Source: Durusdinium trenchii (Eukaryota; Sar; Dinophyceae; Suessiales; Symbiodiniaceae). Taken from it: a stretch of 64,000 nt of DNA. Position numbers and translations under genes: made by a program. The notes beneath the pieces were generated by a model. That model saw nothing but the letters and a program-made list of their open reading frames with translations. It was not told the origin of the DNA and made no database searches. Location of the stretch: assembly GCA_963970005.1 (NCBI GenBank), contig CAXAMN010023339.1:116318-180317 (forward strand), written 5' to 3'. This document shows positions 10,369 to 21,575 of this stretch, in pieces; the stretch's first letter is position 1, and the number at the start of each line of letters is the position of its first letter.

Positions 10369-12959
10369 CGAAACATCACAGTTGTTGACTGATCTCTGGG
10401 CTATACCAGACAAAAGTGATGTGTGATTTACCCAGACAAAAGTTTACACATAACTTTGTTGGGGGACCTGAAAATTGACATTGACTTAAGACTCTTAAGA
10501 CCAAAGAACCTGTATTGGGTCGGTCTATTCCAGGGTTCAGATACCATGGTTCTGGGGCGGCCAGGAGGCCCAGGTCATTTGGAATAAAGCCTTAGTGTAC
10601 AGCCCAGCTGATATGTGGTCGTGTTTTGCCAGGTTGATTGCTATATATTGTTTGCTATGTTTGCTTTAAGGTGGGTGTGTTGGGATATGTTGGGGTAGCC
10701 GGTGATCGGTTGAAGCTAAGAAACAGCCTAACTAGTATTTCCTACTTGTTGTTTCTGTCGGAAACAGAGTACTACAGTATGACCCCTTTTTTCCATGCCT
10801 TTTGCTGTCGCCTTTGCGCTTGCGCTTGTTATAGATTAGATCTTTCACAGTGTTCTTATGTTTTCTGGATTCTGGGTGGCAAGGCATTCGCTGCCGCGGT
10901 TGAAAAAAGTAAGAACCATCCGCAGCTGAGCTCATCTCCGACCGAGCTCGCTGGTGAAGGACCACGTGCTCGAGTCGGATGGTCAGATGTATTTAAAGGA
11001 TACAACACGGATCTGTCAAAGTGAGAAAGCTCGAGTTGATGGCACCCCAGGCTCATGAAAGGATCCCTGCTATAAGAAGCACTCGTAGTACTTGCTGCTT
11101 GTTTGGGTTGAGTTCGCATTGGGTTCACACGGGTGCTTGGTCAGTCTAAAGAGCTTGAATTTGGCGTATTTGCGCAGTGAAACAGACGTCAGGCCACCGC
11201 TGGACTTGCTCTTCCTGGTTTTTCTTCTGCTGTTATGTACTGTCCTGTTTCTTTATTTTTTTGTGGCATATGATGGCATAATTATTGCCCTTGTGCTTTT
11301 GCTTTTTGCTTTCTATGGCCTCAACCGCAATGGAACAAATTTCGTAGATAAAAACACAGACCCTTTACAGTATAAATTTCTGCACTTCAGAACATAAACC
11401 ATTGGAGCCACCAAACGCTTTTTTTTTAATATGCGTATATGAATTCCTGATCAACATCAAAACCAAAGTCAAGAACAAATACATGATCAATCAATCTATG
11501 AACCAGTGACGACTCTCTTCCGCATCAGACAGAGATTCCTTCGAACTCCTCATCAATTGCCTCTTCTATCTACTCCGAGAAGCCGGGCAAAACACCGCAA
11601 AAGGAAGCTGGGTATCAGCGGACGAAAATCGGAGCCATCACAGGGAAGTCATGAAAGGAAGGCAACAACAAGCAGCAAATCTTCAAAAAACGGCCCCAAC
11701 ACGAAAGAAACATCCGAAGCTATTCACACTCAAATGATTGTTTTTACTCATACGAGCACTCGGTCGACAGATTACAGATGATTTTTACATGTTTTCACGG
11801 TTTGTTTAAACCGATTGCAAAAAAAGAAGAGACATGTTTTTTAGTATTTTGTTGAACTGTTCGCAGTGTGAGCTTGCATAGGGAAAGCAGGGGAGAGCAG
11901 AGAGATCAGAGTGGAAAGTCATTTACATTTTTCCCCCTACTGTTCTGAGTCCAATAGGAATTCAATGGATTTCATTTTGGATTTGGGGTTTGAACTTGGA
12001 GGATTCCTAGGGGAGGATTGAGGATCCAACAAAGATTTGAGGCTTATTTTCTGGGGATTTGGACTTATGAGCGAGTAGGCTTTTAGAATTTTCTGTTTTG
12101 AAGCACTGAAAGGGAGACAAAGGTGCCGACAGCCTTTTATAAGTGTCCAAAGTCCAATTTCCCCGTTTTTTTTAAAAATGTTTATACTGCTTCAAATGTT
12201 TCAATTGTTTTCTACGAATCCAGCCTCGCCTGAACTACACAGGGGCAACACACATTTATTATATACATATTTGATCATATCGAAAGCTTTGTTCTACCTC
12301 CTTCAGGACATGAAACGCCATAAGAGGCACCTTGAGTTTGTCTGGTGTAGGCAGTCGCTTAAAATTTTGTTAGTTCCAGAGGTGAAGGATGCATGGGAGA
12401 TGGAGCACCACGACCCAACCTCCGCAGCCGAGCTGGCTATGAGCGGCCAGGGGCCTCGCCCGGGTTGTGTGGCCAGGTGCCCGGGCTAAGATGCGTCGAG
12501 TTTCGACATATGTCGGATCTCCAAAACAACAGGAACCAACAACATCCAAAACAGAAGCTGGCCGATGGAAAACATTGTGATACAATGTAATATTCGTAGA
12601 GTTCAAATATGTTGATATTGTTTGTTGGACAACATTGTCATAGGACGGGCGATTGTGTGTCCCTGAAAAACCCTGAACAATTGTATACACATACCGTTAC
12701 ATACCAGGACCATCCAATGGGTGTCCAATGGGTGCCCTGGCTAGACTACCCTACACTACTTAGGGATCTCCAGCCAGGAACCCCAGGACAAAATAGTCCA
12801 GGCATAGATTATGTGAACTATAGTATATCCATATACCAGCAGTCACAAAGGAATGCTTTTTGATTTTTTTTTGAGATCTTCTAAGTGAGTGGATAATGGG
12901 CACCCCTTTGATGGTCATGTTTTGGAACATGAGAAAAGATATCTTAAACCGAGTTGGAG
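10369..12959. other. No gene seen; AT-rich stretches
   Basis: Mostly AT-rich, non-coding-looking sequence. A hydrophobic + strand frame around 11150-11395 and a basic one at 11506-11781 lack splice or domain support. A copy of the arm of the 15.7-kb foldback element lies at 12835-12852. Confidence 0.4.
12835..12852 (+). repeat. Solo copy of foldback arm
   Basis: The 18 bases ACCAGCAGTCACAAAGGA are identical to 15671-15688, the left arm of the foldback element there. No matching right arm is seen nearby, so this is a partial copy or a solo arm. Confidence 0.7.
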
Positions 12960-13200
12960 GCCCAGCAACGACCAGACGCTCCTGAACTGGTTCTACCACC
13001 GCAACGGCGGCTTCGAGCCGCTGCCCGAGGCCTACAACCGCGTCCCGCGGCCCGGCGCCGAGGACGCCGGCGACGCCGCGGTGGTGTACTGGGCGCTGCA
13101 CCCCAAGCCCTGGGCCAGCGACGGCGCGCCGCTGGCCGCCCTGTGGTGGCGCCTGGAGCGGGAGGCCTCCGAGGCCACCGCGCGGCGCGCGCACCGATAG
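12960..13200 (+). CDS. Glycogenin-like (GT8) glycosyltransferase, 3'-terminal exon
   Basis: The exon opens after a GGAG acceptor near 12959 and encodes about 80 residues ending at a TAG (13198-13200). The order of motifs matches the C-terminal part of glycogenin-type family 8 glycosyltransferases: PSNDQTLLNWFY (the SDQ..LN segment), then FEPLPEAYNRV (the LP..YN segment), then AVVYWALHPKPWASD (the V.H..G..KPW segment, here with A in place of the usual G), and finally PLAALWWRLERE. These enzymes transfer sugar from UDP-sugars to protein or polysaccharide. The catalytic DxD exon is not seen upstream, so only the 3' end is annotated. Codons are strongly GC-rich at third positions, unlike the AT-rich flank. 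GC-rich sequence to about 13410 is probably the 3' UTR or flank. Confidence 0.7.
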
Positions 13201-13411
13201 CCTGCGCCGCCGGCCCGCAAGGAAATCCGCACATGGCCGCGGACTGCAGCGACGCGGCGGCGCGACCGCAACCGCGCAAAAAAAGGGGGGTTCCGGCGCC
13301 GAGCCCGGGCCGTGCGGCGAGCCCCGCGCTGGCCGCCATGCTGGACTCCGCGCTGGAGGTGCCGCCCGCCCGGCGCGCCGGCCGCCGCCAGCGGGGCGGC
13401 AAGAAGCGCAG

Positions 13412-14109
13412 GGGTCAGCCTTCTACAAGTTACCCAAGACTCTACGACTCTCGTCCGATGGAAGTCAACACCATTGCTTGATTGCCCAGATAATGTTATT
13501 GCAGAGGCACAGGCGTGTCTGCATGCAGTGCAATTAGCCACTGAATTCTACCATGAATGCCTCCGACAAGGAATAGCACAGGATGGCGTAGTTCTTCAAG
13601 GCGACATTCTGCCCCTCCTGAATTATTTACAAGGTCGTGGTCGTATCAAGAGACTTGCAGTCGTGAAAATCCTAGAGGAATGCCAGTTGCTGCTGGCGAG
13701 AGCCCCGTTCATTTTCCGGCTAGTTTATCTCCCAAGAGAACGCAACAAACTTGCTGATCACTTTGCGGGCACTGCTAGTGCAGCTGCACGACAAGCTGCT
13801 GACTCCCCATTACACGCTGTCAGTCATCGTGCACCTCCTCCGTATCACCTTGCACAGAAGCTTGGCTTCATCGTCGATCATGGGGCTTTGCACACACATC
13901 CGGCCTTTGTGCTAACAGAATGCCCTGCACCGGCTCCACCGCAGCTTGCTAAATTACTGCAAAGTGCAGCACACATGCGTCAATACGTACAAGACTATCT
14001 TGCTACTGCAGCGAACCATCATCGATCCCTCACCATAGGGTATAAGACCTCCTCTGCCGATGGGAAAGGCCGTTTCTATGCGGTAGGGGTAGCTGCAGCC
14101 CTCAGCTGA
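13412..14109 (+). mobile_element. 5'-truncated retroelement RNase H fragment
   Basis: The open frame encodes the back half of an RNase H-like domain: an acidic E in VIAEAQACLHAV, an acidic D in VVLQGDILPLLNYLQG, and PRERNKLADHFAGTAS, the N..AD..A block. The first beta-strands with the leading Asp are missing, so the domain is truncated at the 5' side, next to the GC-rich tail of the GT8 gene. After the RNase H a further segment ending GKGRFYAVGVAAALS runs to a stop. This segment resembles the linker of repeated dinoflagellate retroelement ORFs as I recall them; no search was possible. It is unrelated in sequence to the RNase H of the large element at 33-43 kb. Probably a dead fragment. Confidence 0.6.
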
Positions 14110-14371
14110 GCTGAGCATTCATTGCAAGTCTTATCAATTGACAGCACAAACACAAACATGGCGCAACCATGGGTCGGATTCCATGAAGCTTACACATTTC
14201 CTGGAAGCTGATGTAAGCTTGTCGAAGGCGCTCATCAACATTGGACCCTGTCCACACCAAATTTGTTCGGGTGATCTCGACGAGTGCCTGACTCAATCCC
14301 CCTGCGCACCGCGCAAATGGTTGGTTTCCAAAATGTCTTTTCCCAAAAAGGTGCACTCGTCGCAATTCCAT
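14102..14371 (-). pseudogene. Possible fragment of a repeated dinoflagellate ORF
   Basis: An 89-codon minus-strand frame contains ALVEITRTNLVWTGSNVD followed by ERLRQAYISFQEMCKLHGIR, a pattern I associate with a repeated dinoflagellate protein family of unknown function. It ends in Cys-rich sequence that looks like intron read-through. The recognition is from memory and weak; it could also be a shadow frame. Confidence 0.25.
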
Positions 14372-14388
14372 GGGGGCCCGCTTCTAAA
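14371..14388 (+). repeat. 18-bp direct repeat, left copy (candidate TSD)
   Basis: TGGGGGCCCGCTTCTAAA is identical to 14894-14911. The pair encloses 505 bp and may be a target-site duplication. Confidence 0.8.
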
Positions 14389-14893
14389 TCTCCTTTAAAC
14401 TTCAACCACACTCAAACCACAGTGATGCTAAAAACATGAAGGCGTGTGAACTGCAAAAACTGTGAGAGGTGTCTAGCGCGGACTGCTGAGATGCTGTTGC
14501 TGCTGCTGGACTCCTGCAGTTGTTTCCACTTTTTGATCTCAGAAATCTTCAGAACGACATAATTAGGAAGGACGTAAGAGCTGACTCAAAAGATTTGGAT
14601 GTTGGATGGGCAAATGGTCAAGAAATGGACGGTCGTCTAGCGCGGTGCTAGCGCGGATCTAGCGCCAGCCTAGCGCAAAAATCTCCGTCGATTTCTTTAT
14701 CCTGTCAGATTCTTATTTTTCGCGCTTGCTTGTCTTCTTCTTGTTGTGCATTCTTCTTCTTCTTCTTGGCTTTTCTTCTTTCTTGTCTTGCTTCTTCTGT
14801 TTCCTGCTCTCTGCTTGTGTCTTCTTTTTCCTGCTTGCTATCCTGTTATCAAGAAACCTAGCGCCAATCTAGCGCTGCATCACCATATTCTGC
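14389..14893. mobile_element. 505-bp insertion candidate rich in CTAGCGC motifs
   Basis: Bounded by identical 18-bp direct repeats. The interior has several CTAGCGC heptamers (around 14473, 14637-14683 and 14858-14878) and a CT-rich tract with repeated TTCTTC at about 14720-14840. There is no open frame of note. If the flanking repeats are a target-site duplication, this is a short non-autonomous retroelement; its ends do not resemble those of the large element at 33-43 kb, although the duplication length is the same. Confidence 0.45.
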
Positions 14894-14911
14894 TGGGGGC
14901 CCGCTTCTAAA
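14894..14911 (+). repeat. 18-bp direct repeat, right copy (candidate TSD)
   Basis: Identical to 14371-14388. Confidence 0.8.
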
Positions 14912-15670
14912 CGAAAACTTAAAAACACATCTACAGCCTTAAAAGTTTACGTCTATCTATATTTTTTGAGTAGGGCTTTTTTGAGCGCAGTCCATGTGTC
15001 GCCATGCAAAAGCACAAGGGAATAGTATGGTTCGAAAAGGTGGATGATTGAGTTGAAGAAGGCACAGCTGCAGGAAAACATGTTGTTTGCCAGCAAGCGT
15101 CTTTGAAAGCGGATCTCACCCACTGGTTGGACGCAAGCCTTAAATCACCGCCCTCCAAGAGTTGGCTTTCATGCTTGACGGCATTCACATCCACTCTCTT
15201 GCGCAAGCAAGCATAGAACATCCTCGGAATATCTCGGAATACTTGGGCCCAGGTCCAGAACAACAAAGAAACACTACTGGCCGGGACGCCTCAAGTGAAA
15301 ATAACACAAATGTTGCCAAACATGGCCAGTAGTCCTCCATGGACTTTTCGAAGGACCCCAGCATCAGCCATGGCTCTGTGACGCTGGTTATAAGTGAGGT
15401 TGACCCAGCTTGATCTACGAGACATACCATATGTTTTACAATCTGGTGTGGCATGTTCCACCTGTGGGTTTGGTGATCTTGCAAGAGTCCGCACCCAAGC
15501 TCTGTCCCCCGAGCTCCAACGGCAGGTCAAGCGGAAGATGCCTCTGCTGAGCAAGGGGTGGTTGGTGGAGACGTGTACCAGGGTTCATGCTAACAGGAGT
15601 GGTTCATCCCAGGACTTCCATCAGAAAAGAACTGAATTTGTGTCACCCCTACCACATGTCAGATGTTATC

Positions 15671-15748
15671 ACCAGCAGTCACAAAGGAGTCTTAATTGAA
15701 CACCCCCCCTAAGGAGCGCTCTATAGGCACCGCTTCGTGACTGCTGGT
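15671..15748. mobile_element. Foldback (MITE-like) element, 78 bp
   Basis: Arms 15671-15686 (ACCAGCAGTCACAAAG) and 15733-15748 (CTTCGTGACTGCTGGT) are inverted repeats matching at 15 of 16 positions, with a 46-base loop. The element abuts a TA tract. An identical 18-base left-arm copy lies at 12835, so the sequence is dispersed. Size and structure fit a miniature inverted-repeat element; no transposase is visible. Confidence 0.7.
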
Positions 15749-17444
15749 ATATATATATATATCTTCAGGTATATCCATTAATATCCATATCCATATATAT
15801 ATATAAAACATGCATCACCTGAGGATCGTCCTGGCATCTCCTCCAAACAGCTTGATGTTGGAACTCCAGGTTGCACCGTGGCTTTCTCAAACAGACCCGT
15901 TTTTCCTCGTCAGGGCATGGCCGAAGAGGGAGCGCAGGTGCTGAAGGCGTGGCAGAGGAAACGGCACTGCGAGGACCACTGGGAGATGACCGGGTTGACC
16001 GGGCGGGGAAAACCTGGGGTTCTTGGAATGGGTAGGTAGACTGTTTTGATCTGGGCAATGTCTACTAAGCAACCAAAAAGCGAGATAACATTAGGAAAGC
16101 AGGTTTTGTTCTGTTCTGAACGTCCGCACAGACACAGAAGGGGGGGTTGTCTCAAATTGGAGAGACCTTTTTTAACATATTAGCGGGTTTGGTTTAGGTT
16201 GTTTTCATTCCAGTTACTGTATACATTGTATATAATGTTATGACTGATTGGCGGTTTTCCAGCCATGGCTACCAAGTGCAGGAGCCTGGAATATCGACCC
16301 GCTCGCGTGGCGAGACGCAGAGTTGCCATTTGCGAGATTTCAGACGCAGAGTTGCGAGATTTCAGACGCTCACAGCGATTGGTTTGTCAAGGTATCATGG
16401 ACGTGACCAGCTCGAGGCTCACAAGGCACTTTTGGATCCTCGCGACCGTGATTCTGCTAATTCATGTGCAATCAACAAGGCTGGCTGGCAGCCAGCAAAG
16501 CAATCAAACGATTTTGTGAGCAGGATCAGTCTATCGTTCTCAGCCCAGTGCCACAATGTTCTTGTCCCATGTCATTTGCTTGAGAGCCCTTGCGATCGCT
16601 GGCACTCGTGTGATAAAACTTAGCATCAAACGGGAGACGAAGCAACCAACCGCAAGGCCTCACCCTGGCAAATCTAGATCCCGTCCATGAAAACCTGCGA
16701 GAATCTGTGATGGACATCGATGACACTGAGTAATTCACCTCTCTCAATGACCGTTTTCGTTCGGATGTCAGCACGAGATGGCGCATAGAAAAGGCGTTTC
16801 AGGTGCAAGATGCAGAACTTGGTCCTTCCTGTCCTCCTTGCAATTCGGCCAATTGAACATACTGTGCCTCGCTTCCCAGGTTTTGCCTTATATCAGAACC
16901 TGTTCAAGAACTGGCAGCTGGAGTTTGGATATGAAGCGCCATCGGAGCGTCGCAAAAACGTCATGCGAAGTATAGTGGTTAAAAGATAAGTTCGAACCTC
17001 CAACCCATGTTCATCGAAGCCTCCATTTACTGAACCACCAACGCAAATTGTCATCCCTAAAACTCAGGTCGTCGTACCTCTTCAGGTTTGGTATGACTGG
17101 ACCCTTCTGGCCCCAAGGCCCCCAGTCCCACCTTCTAAACGAAGGTACGACTGGAGCCCTGGGGCATGTTGGCAGTTGGAGTTTACGGATGTCTTGATCC
17201 TGACCCTCGCTGCGATCCTGATCTTTCGTGCCTTCAAGCACGCGTGGGCGGCCAGACCGGGTTTGAAGGAGCGTGGTTTCCGGGTTTTGTGGGGTTTTGC
17301 TGGTTTTTGCGTTGGTTGGAAAGACAAGGATAGCCTCCATGAAGTAGCGTTGGGTAGACTCTTGATATCTCTTGATTAGACACTTCGAGTGATCCCCACC
17401 ATGACATTTCAATCTGACAATTTTTTTGGGCATTTATTGAAACA

Positions 17445-17680
17445 TTATTTCGGCATTCTTTCTGGCATATATCTTCTGGCATTCTTTCTGACATTTTGTT
17501 CCGGCATATCTTCTGACATTCTCTCTGAGACTCTGGCATATCGTCTGACATTATTCCATTTGATATTCTTTCTGGCATATTTTATGACATTCTTTTTTGA
17601 CACGCTTTCTAGCATATCTCCTGACATCCTTTCTGGCATATCTGCTGACACTCTTTCTGACATCAGTCTGAATAGCATTG
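17445..17680. repeat. Degenerate minisatellite (CTGGCATAT/TCTGACAT type)
   Basis: The phrases TCTGGCATAT and TTCTGACAT alternate about six times with spacings of roughly 23-39 bases. The repeat leaves frames open on both strands; the minus-strand readings are Met/Ser/Glu/Arg-rich (for example RMSEDMPEQN) and the + strand reading is Ile/Leu/Ser-rich. I treat it as a tandem repeat rather than a gene. Confidence 0.75.
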
Positions 17681-20600
17681 AAATACATTGAAAATCTGAG
17701 CAAACTGCTGGGCAACATGGTTTGGGGCACCTGAAGAGTTCTGAAAAGACATACTACAACGTCTTGTTTCCAGATGAAGTTGTAGCCCTGCAAGCCCCAC
17801 CTCTTCAGGTGGCAGTGCGGGATGTTCTCCTGGGCCGGGGCAGGTGTTTCCACCTCAACTCACCTCAACCCACCTCGCTCCTTCCCGGTCTTTCAACTGG
17901 CGCTGGTTCCTGTCCCCAAGACGTCCCCTCCGCAGGAGCAGTGACGCAGCGTCTGACGCGGTGAACACACCGCCTGACGCCGGAGCACAACCCACCGTTT
18001 GGCGTGGGTCGTGGCCCGTTTCGCCACGAGGAAAAGGGGCGGTGGATCGCAACAGATCTGAGTTCTGTGAGGAAGATCACATCGTTTTCTTTTGGCAATA
18101 TTTGGCGATGGTGTCTTCGGATGACTCTGAGACAGGAAGTTTCAGAAATTCTTGCGCATGCCCCATGGATTGAGGGTGATTGAGGTGAGCAACTGGCTCT
18201 AATGTCCCCTGTCGGTTCCCAAATGGATCCAAATGGGTATACGGATGTATACGGAAGAGAAATGCCTGTCTAAGACTGGTAGGTTGATCTCCCATGACAA
18301 AAATGCACTCTCGAGATAGAGCAGTGACATCCCCTCTGAAACGAAACATCGTTTCTATTTGAGAACATCTAGATAGAGGAGTCCTCCATGACTCCTGACG
18401 CAATCACACGGTCCGGTCGCCCGCGGACTGTCTCGGTTCCAGTGGACGTTTGAGATCCGTCGCCATGTCGTTCTCATCACGCCGGGCTGCACAGAACTCG
18501 TTCGATCCACGAGAAAGCTGAGGGACCAAGCGATCGTTCACCCCGGGCTGTGCAGGAGGTCTTGAAAAATTACACCAGATCAAGTCCAAGTCCAATGGTT
18601 TGGGTGATGTCGACTGTTGACCACAGGGTAGTGGGTGTTGGAGATATTGACATGGTGCACTCATTTTTGCAATGACCAAATGGATTGGCATCCGCCTTTG
18701 AAGGTGTCTTGAACCTAGCTAGGCCCTGTGTGTATACCTGTTAGCGACTCCAGACTTCAATCTCCAGGCTTGACTGAGTGGAAATCCCGAGGACCCACGC
18801 TATGAACGTGAGATTACCTGCATGGACACTTTTGGAAGATTTGGAAGGAACAGAAGCCCAATTACATCGAGGATTCATAGACCAATGACATAAGTTGAAC
18901 ATATCCAAGCTCTTTGACACCGGAACTCGCTAGCGATGGAAGTGGCTCACGGTGACACCTGTGGCACCTCGTGACATCTTCTTCTTTGGTAGTAAGATTG
19001 GGACCGCTTGCCACATGCAAAAACAAACGACATAGGAAGTTTTGTGTCCTGTGTTGGAACCGAGACACCAATGTGAAGCGCCTGAATTCTTCCCATCTGG
19101 GACGTTATGTCATTTTGGTAGCTGGACATCCCCAGTAGTCTGTTCTGTTGATGTTCGTTGGTCAAGCAAGGCCCCATGAGGTCTCCGGGTGTTGATCGAG
19201 ACTGGCGACCGGAGAACGACGGATCGCCCTCGCAGCGCGAGCTTCGTCCCAGGCTTTGCAAGCGTCGTGAAGACCTGGGTGCCCAGGTGGGAAATACCCG
19301 CCCTGTTTGGTCGGTGAAACGCACATGATACAAAGACCCCCAAATCTGCACGACGGAAAAGAAAGACAGGACCTTTTAACCACCTTGGGGGGGAGATCAT
19401 TCAACCTGCCAAAAGCGGACCATGGTGGCGAGTCAAGCTAATAGCGATCGCCTCCGGCCTAGTAGCGAGTGCCTTCCGGACTTGCTCGAGCCAGGGCACC
19501 CATGGTCCTCGGCCGCCTGCCCGCGAGCGGTGCCCCAGTGGCGCTCCGGCGCTTCAGCGTGCAGGCAAGCGGTCGCCAGCCGGTGTTGGATTTCAATCTG
19601 CCAGAGTTTCATCCTTTGCAGGCAGAACTTTCCACTAGCTTCTTGTTACTACTAGTAAGGCACTTGTTACTAGTAGCGATGCACTTGTTCCTAGCAGCTT
19701 CTTGCAGGCAGGTGTGAAACTGAACTCTTTTGATATTTCCCCAGATAGCTGCAAGCTATGGAGGTTCTTGGCTCTGGATCGCGTTTTGTTTTGCCCGTGC
19801 TGGTGCTGGTGCTGGATCGGCGTTTTCTTGAGGCGTGCTGGTGCGGGTGCAGGTGCTGACGGGTGCTGGTGATGGATCGTCGCTTTCTAACGGGGGTGCT
19901 GGTGTGGCGTATACTTCGGGTGTGTTGGTGCAGGTGCTGGTGTCATGCCAGGGATGACATCTGTCAGGGCAGCAGGCACTATGAGTTCAATACACCTGCT
20001 AGCTGCTATCTGAGGACTATGCCGGTCCATTTCCAACTTTGATTAAAACGTTTCAAGGGTGACCGGAGAACCGAGACTTGTTGTCCAGAGAGGCCTGTTA
20101 TAGCTTGTTATACCCCTTGGCCCTTACAGTGGCTTCAGAGTAGATAGCATAATCCCCCAAGTTTGGTGGTTTAGATGGACCTCTATATAAAAGACATCTG
20201 GGGGGTTGTGCCACCATTCTGAGACCACTGTAAGCGGTTGCATGGTTTTGCTGGGCATCAATCTGTTTGATCATCGCCAGGCTGAGACCGAAGGTGCAAG
20301 AGTACCCAGGACTGGTGCCTTGCGGATGTCAACGAAACAGGAACGAACACCGTGTTGGTTGGACCCACCCCCCCGTGCCTTCTACCGAGCCTGTTTAGGA
20401 CGATCGCAGAGTTGTGCGGAAATCAGTATATAGAAGGGATGGTTGAAAAGGGCCGGGTCAATGTAGGAAAAAACATGGGCACTGGTGTGTTTCTTTAGTT
20501 GGGTAGTGCTTTTCAATAATGGTATATACTGGGGTATATTCAGTACTTGGAGAGTTTGTATATGGACCCTAGAAGTCGAACCACCATTGTTTTATTAGCC

Positions 20601-21480
20601 TTTACCGATCCACCATTGTTTTACTAAGGGAACCAGGGCGGAGTTAGATATGGAAATCACCCACGCTTCAGCCTGGGACCGACGATCCGCCGTGGACACG
20701 AGGAGTATGGAGGACACCGTCTCGGAACAGCGACAGGTGCTGCGGCTTTTCGTGACTGTTACAGTGCCTGTGGTCAAGCCGTTGTACCTTTTTTGGGGTA
20801 AAATGAGGCCCGTTCCAGGGAATGTGGTTGCGGAGGTCGCACTGACTTTTTTTGCGTTTGAACCATTGGGATTTTTTGGCGTTTAAACCGGCGGGATCCG
20901 GTGTGTGTGGCAGTGAGCACGGCGTATCAAGCAGAGGCTCTTATTGACATGTCAGGCTGGTCCAAACTTCCATGTCCAACATCAGCGCCAGAATTATCCT
21001 GTTGTCATGTTCTCATATTTTCTCAATGACATGTTTTGCCTTGAGGCCACCATTGTTCAATGGAAACGTATTTCTGAAGAAATATGAAGACCTGATATTT
21101 GCAGGACAAAACAAGGTTGCTTCTTCCTACTCACCAACAATATTGAACAAATGCCAGGTACCATCCTTTTTTTAGAGATAAAGTGGTTTTCATTGTGAGA
21201 AAGCATTGTGTACCAGCATTAGAGAACATGTTTGTGAATGATTATATAAGTAAAACATAGTAAAACAATAATAAGTTCATAGAGACACATTCTCCGGATG
21301 CCGACAGAGGCATCAAAAACAACAACTTGTATACAGAGAGAATAGTGAACGGCACAAAAACATTTTATGGAGAGAAGACGGGAAACAAAAAACAATATAT
21401 ATATAATATATTGTAAAGCAGTTGTGAATTGAAGCCAGATCCCCTCGAGACTACAACAAGTTTTTCCGTTTTAAATATAC

Positions 21481-21575
21481 ATACCTAGAACCTGAGTGAC
21501 CTCTATTTTGGACCATGAACCACCCAAAATATGGTCTTTTCCTATCAAAACAGAGGTCAAATGGGTTCTAGGTAT
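21481..21575. mobile_element. Foldback (MITE-like) element, 95 bp
   Basis: The first 30 bases (21481-21510) and the last 30 (21546-21575) are inverted repeats matching at 25 of 30 positions. The termini are ATACCTAGAACC and GGTTCTAGGTAT, in a TA-rich target. Clear terminal inverted repeats and small size fit a MITE; the superfamily is unknown. Confidence 0.75.

Noticed and set aside
12944..13541. Long minus-strand and alternative + frames over the GT8 exon
   Set aside because: Arg/Ala/Pro-rich shadows of GC-rich coding sequence; the GT8 motifs fix the true frame.
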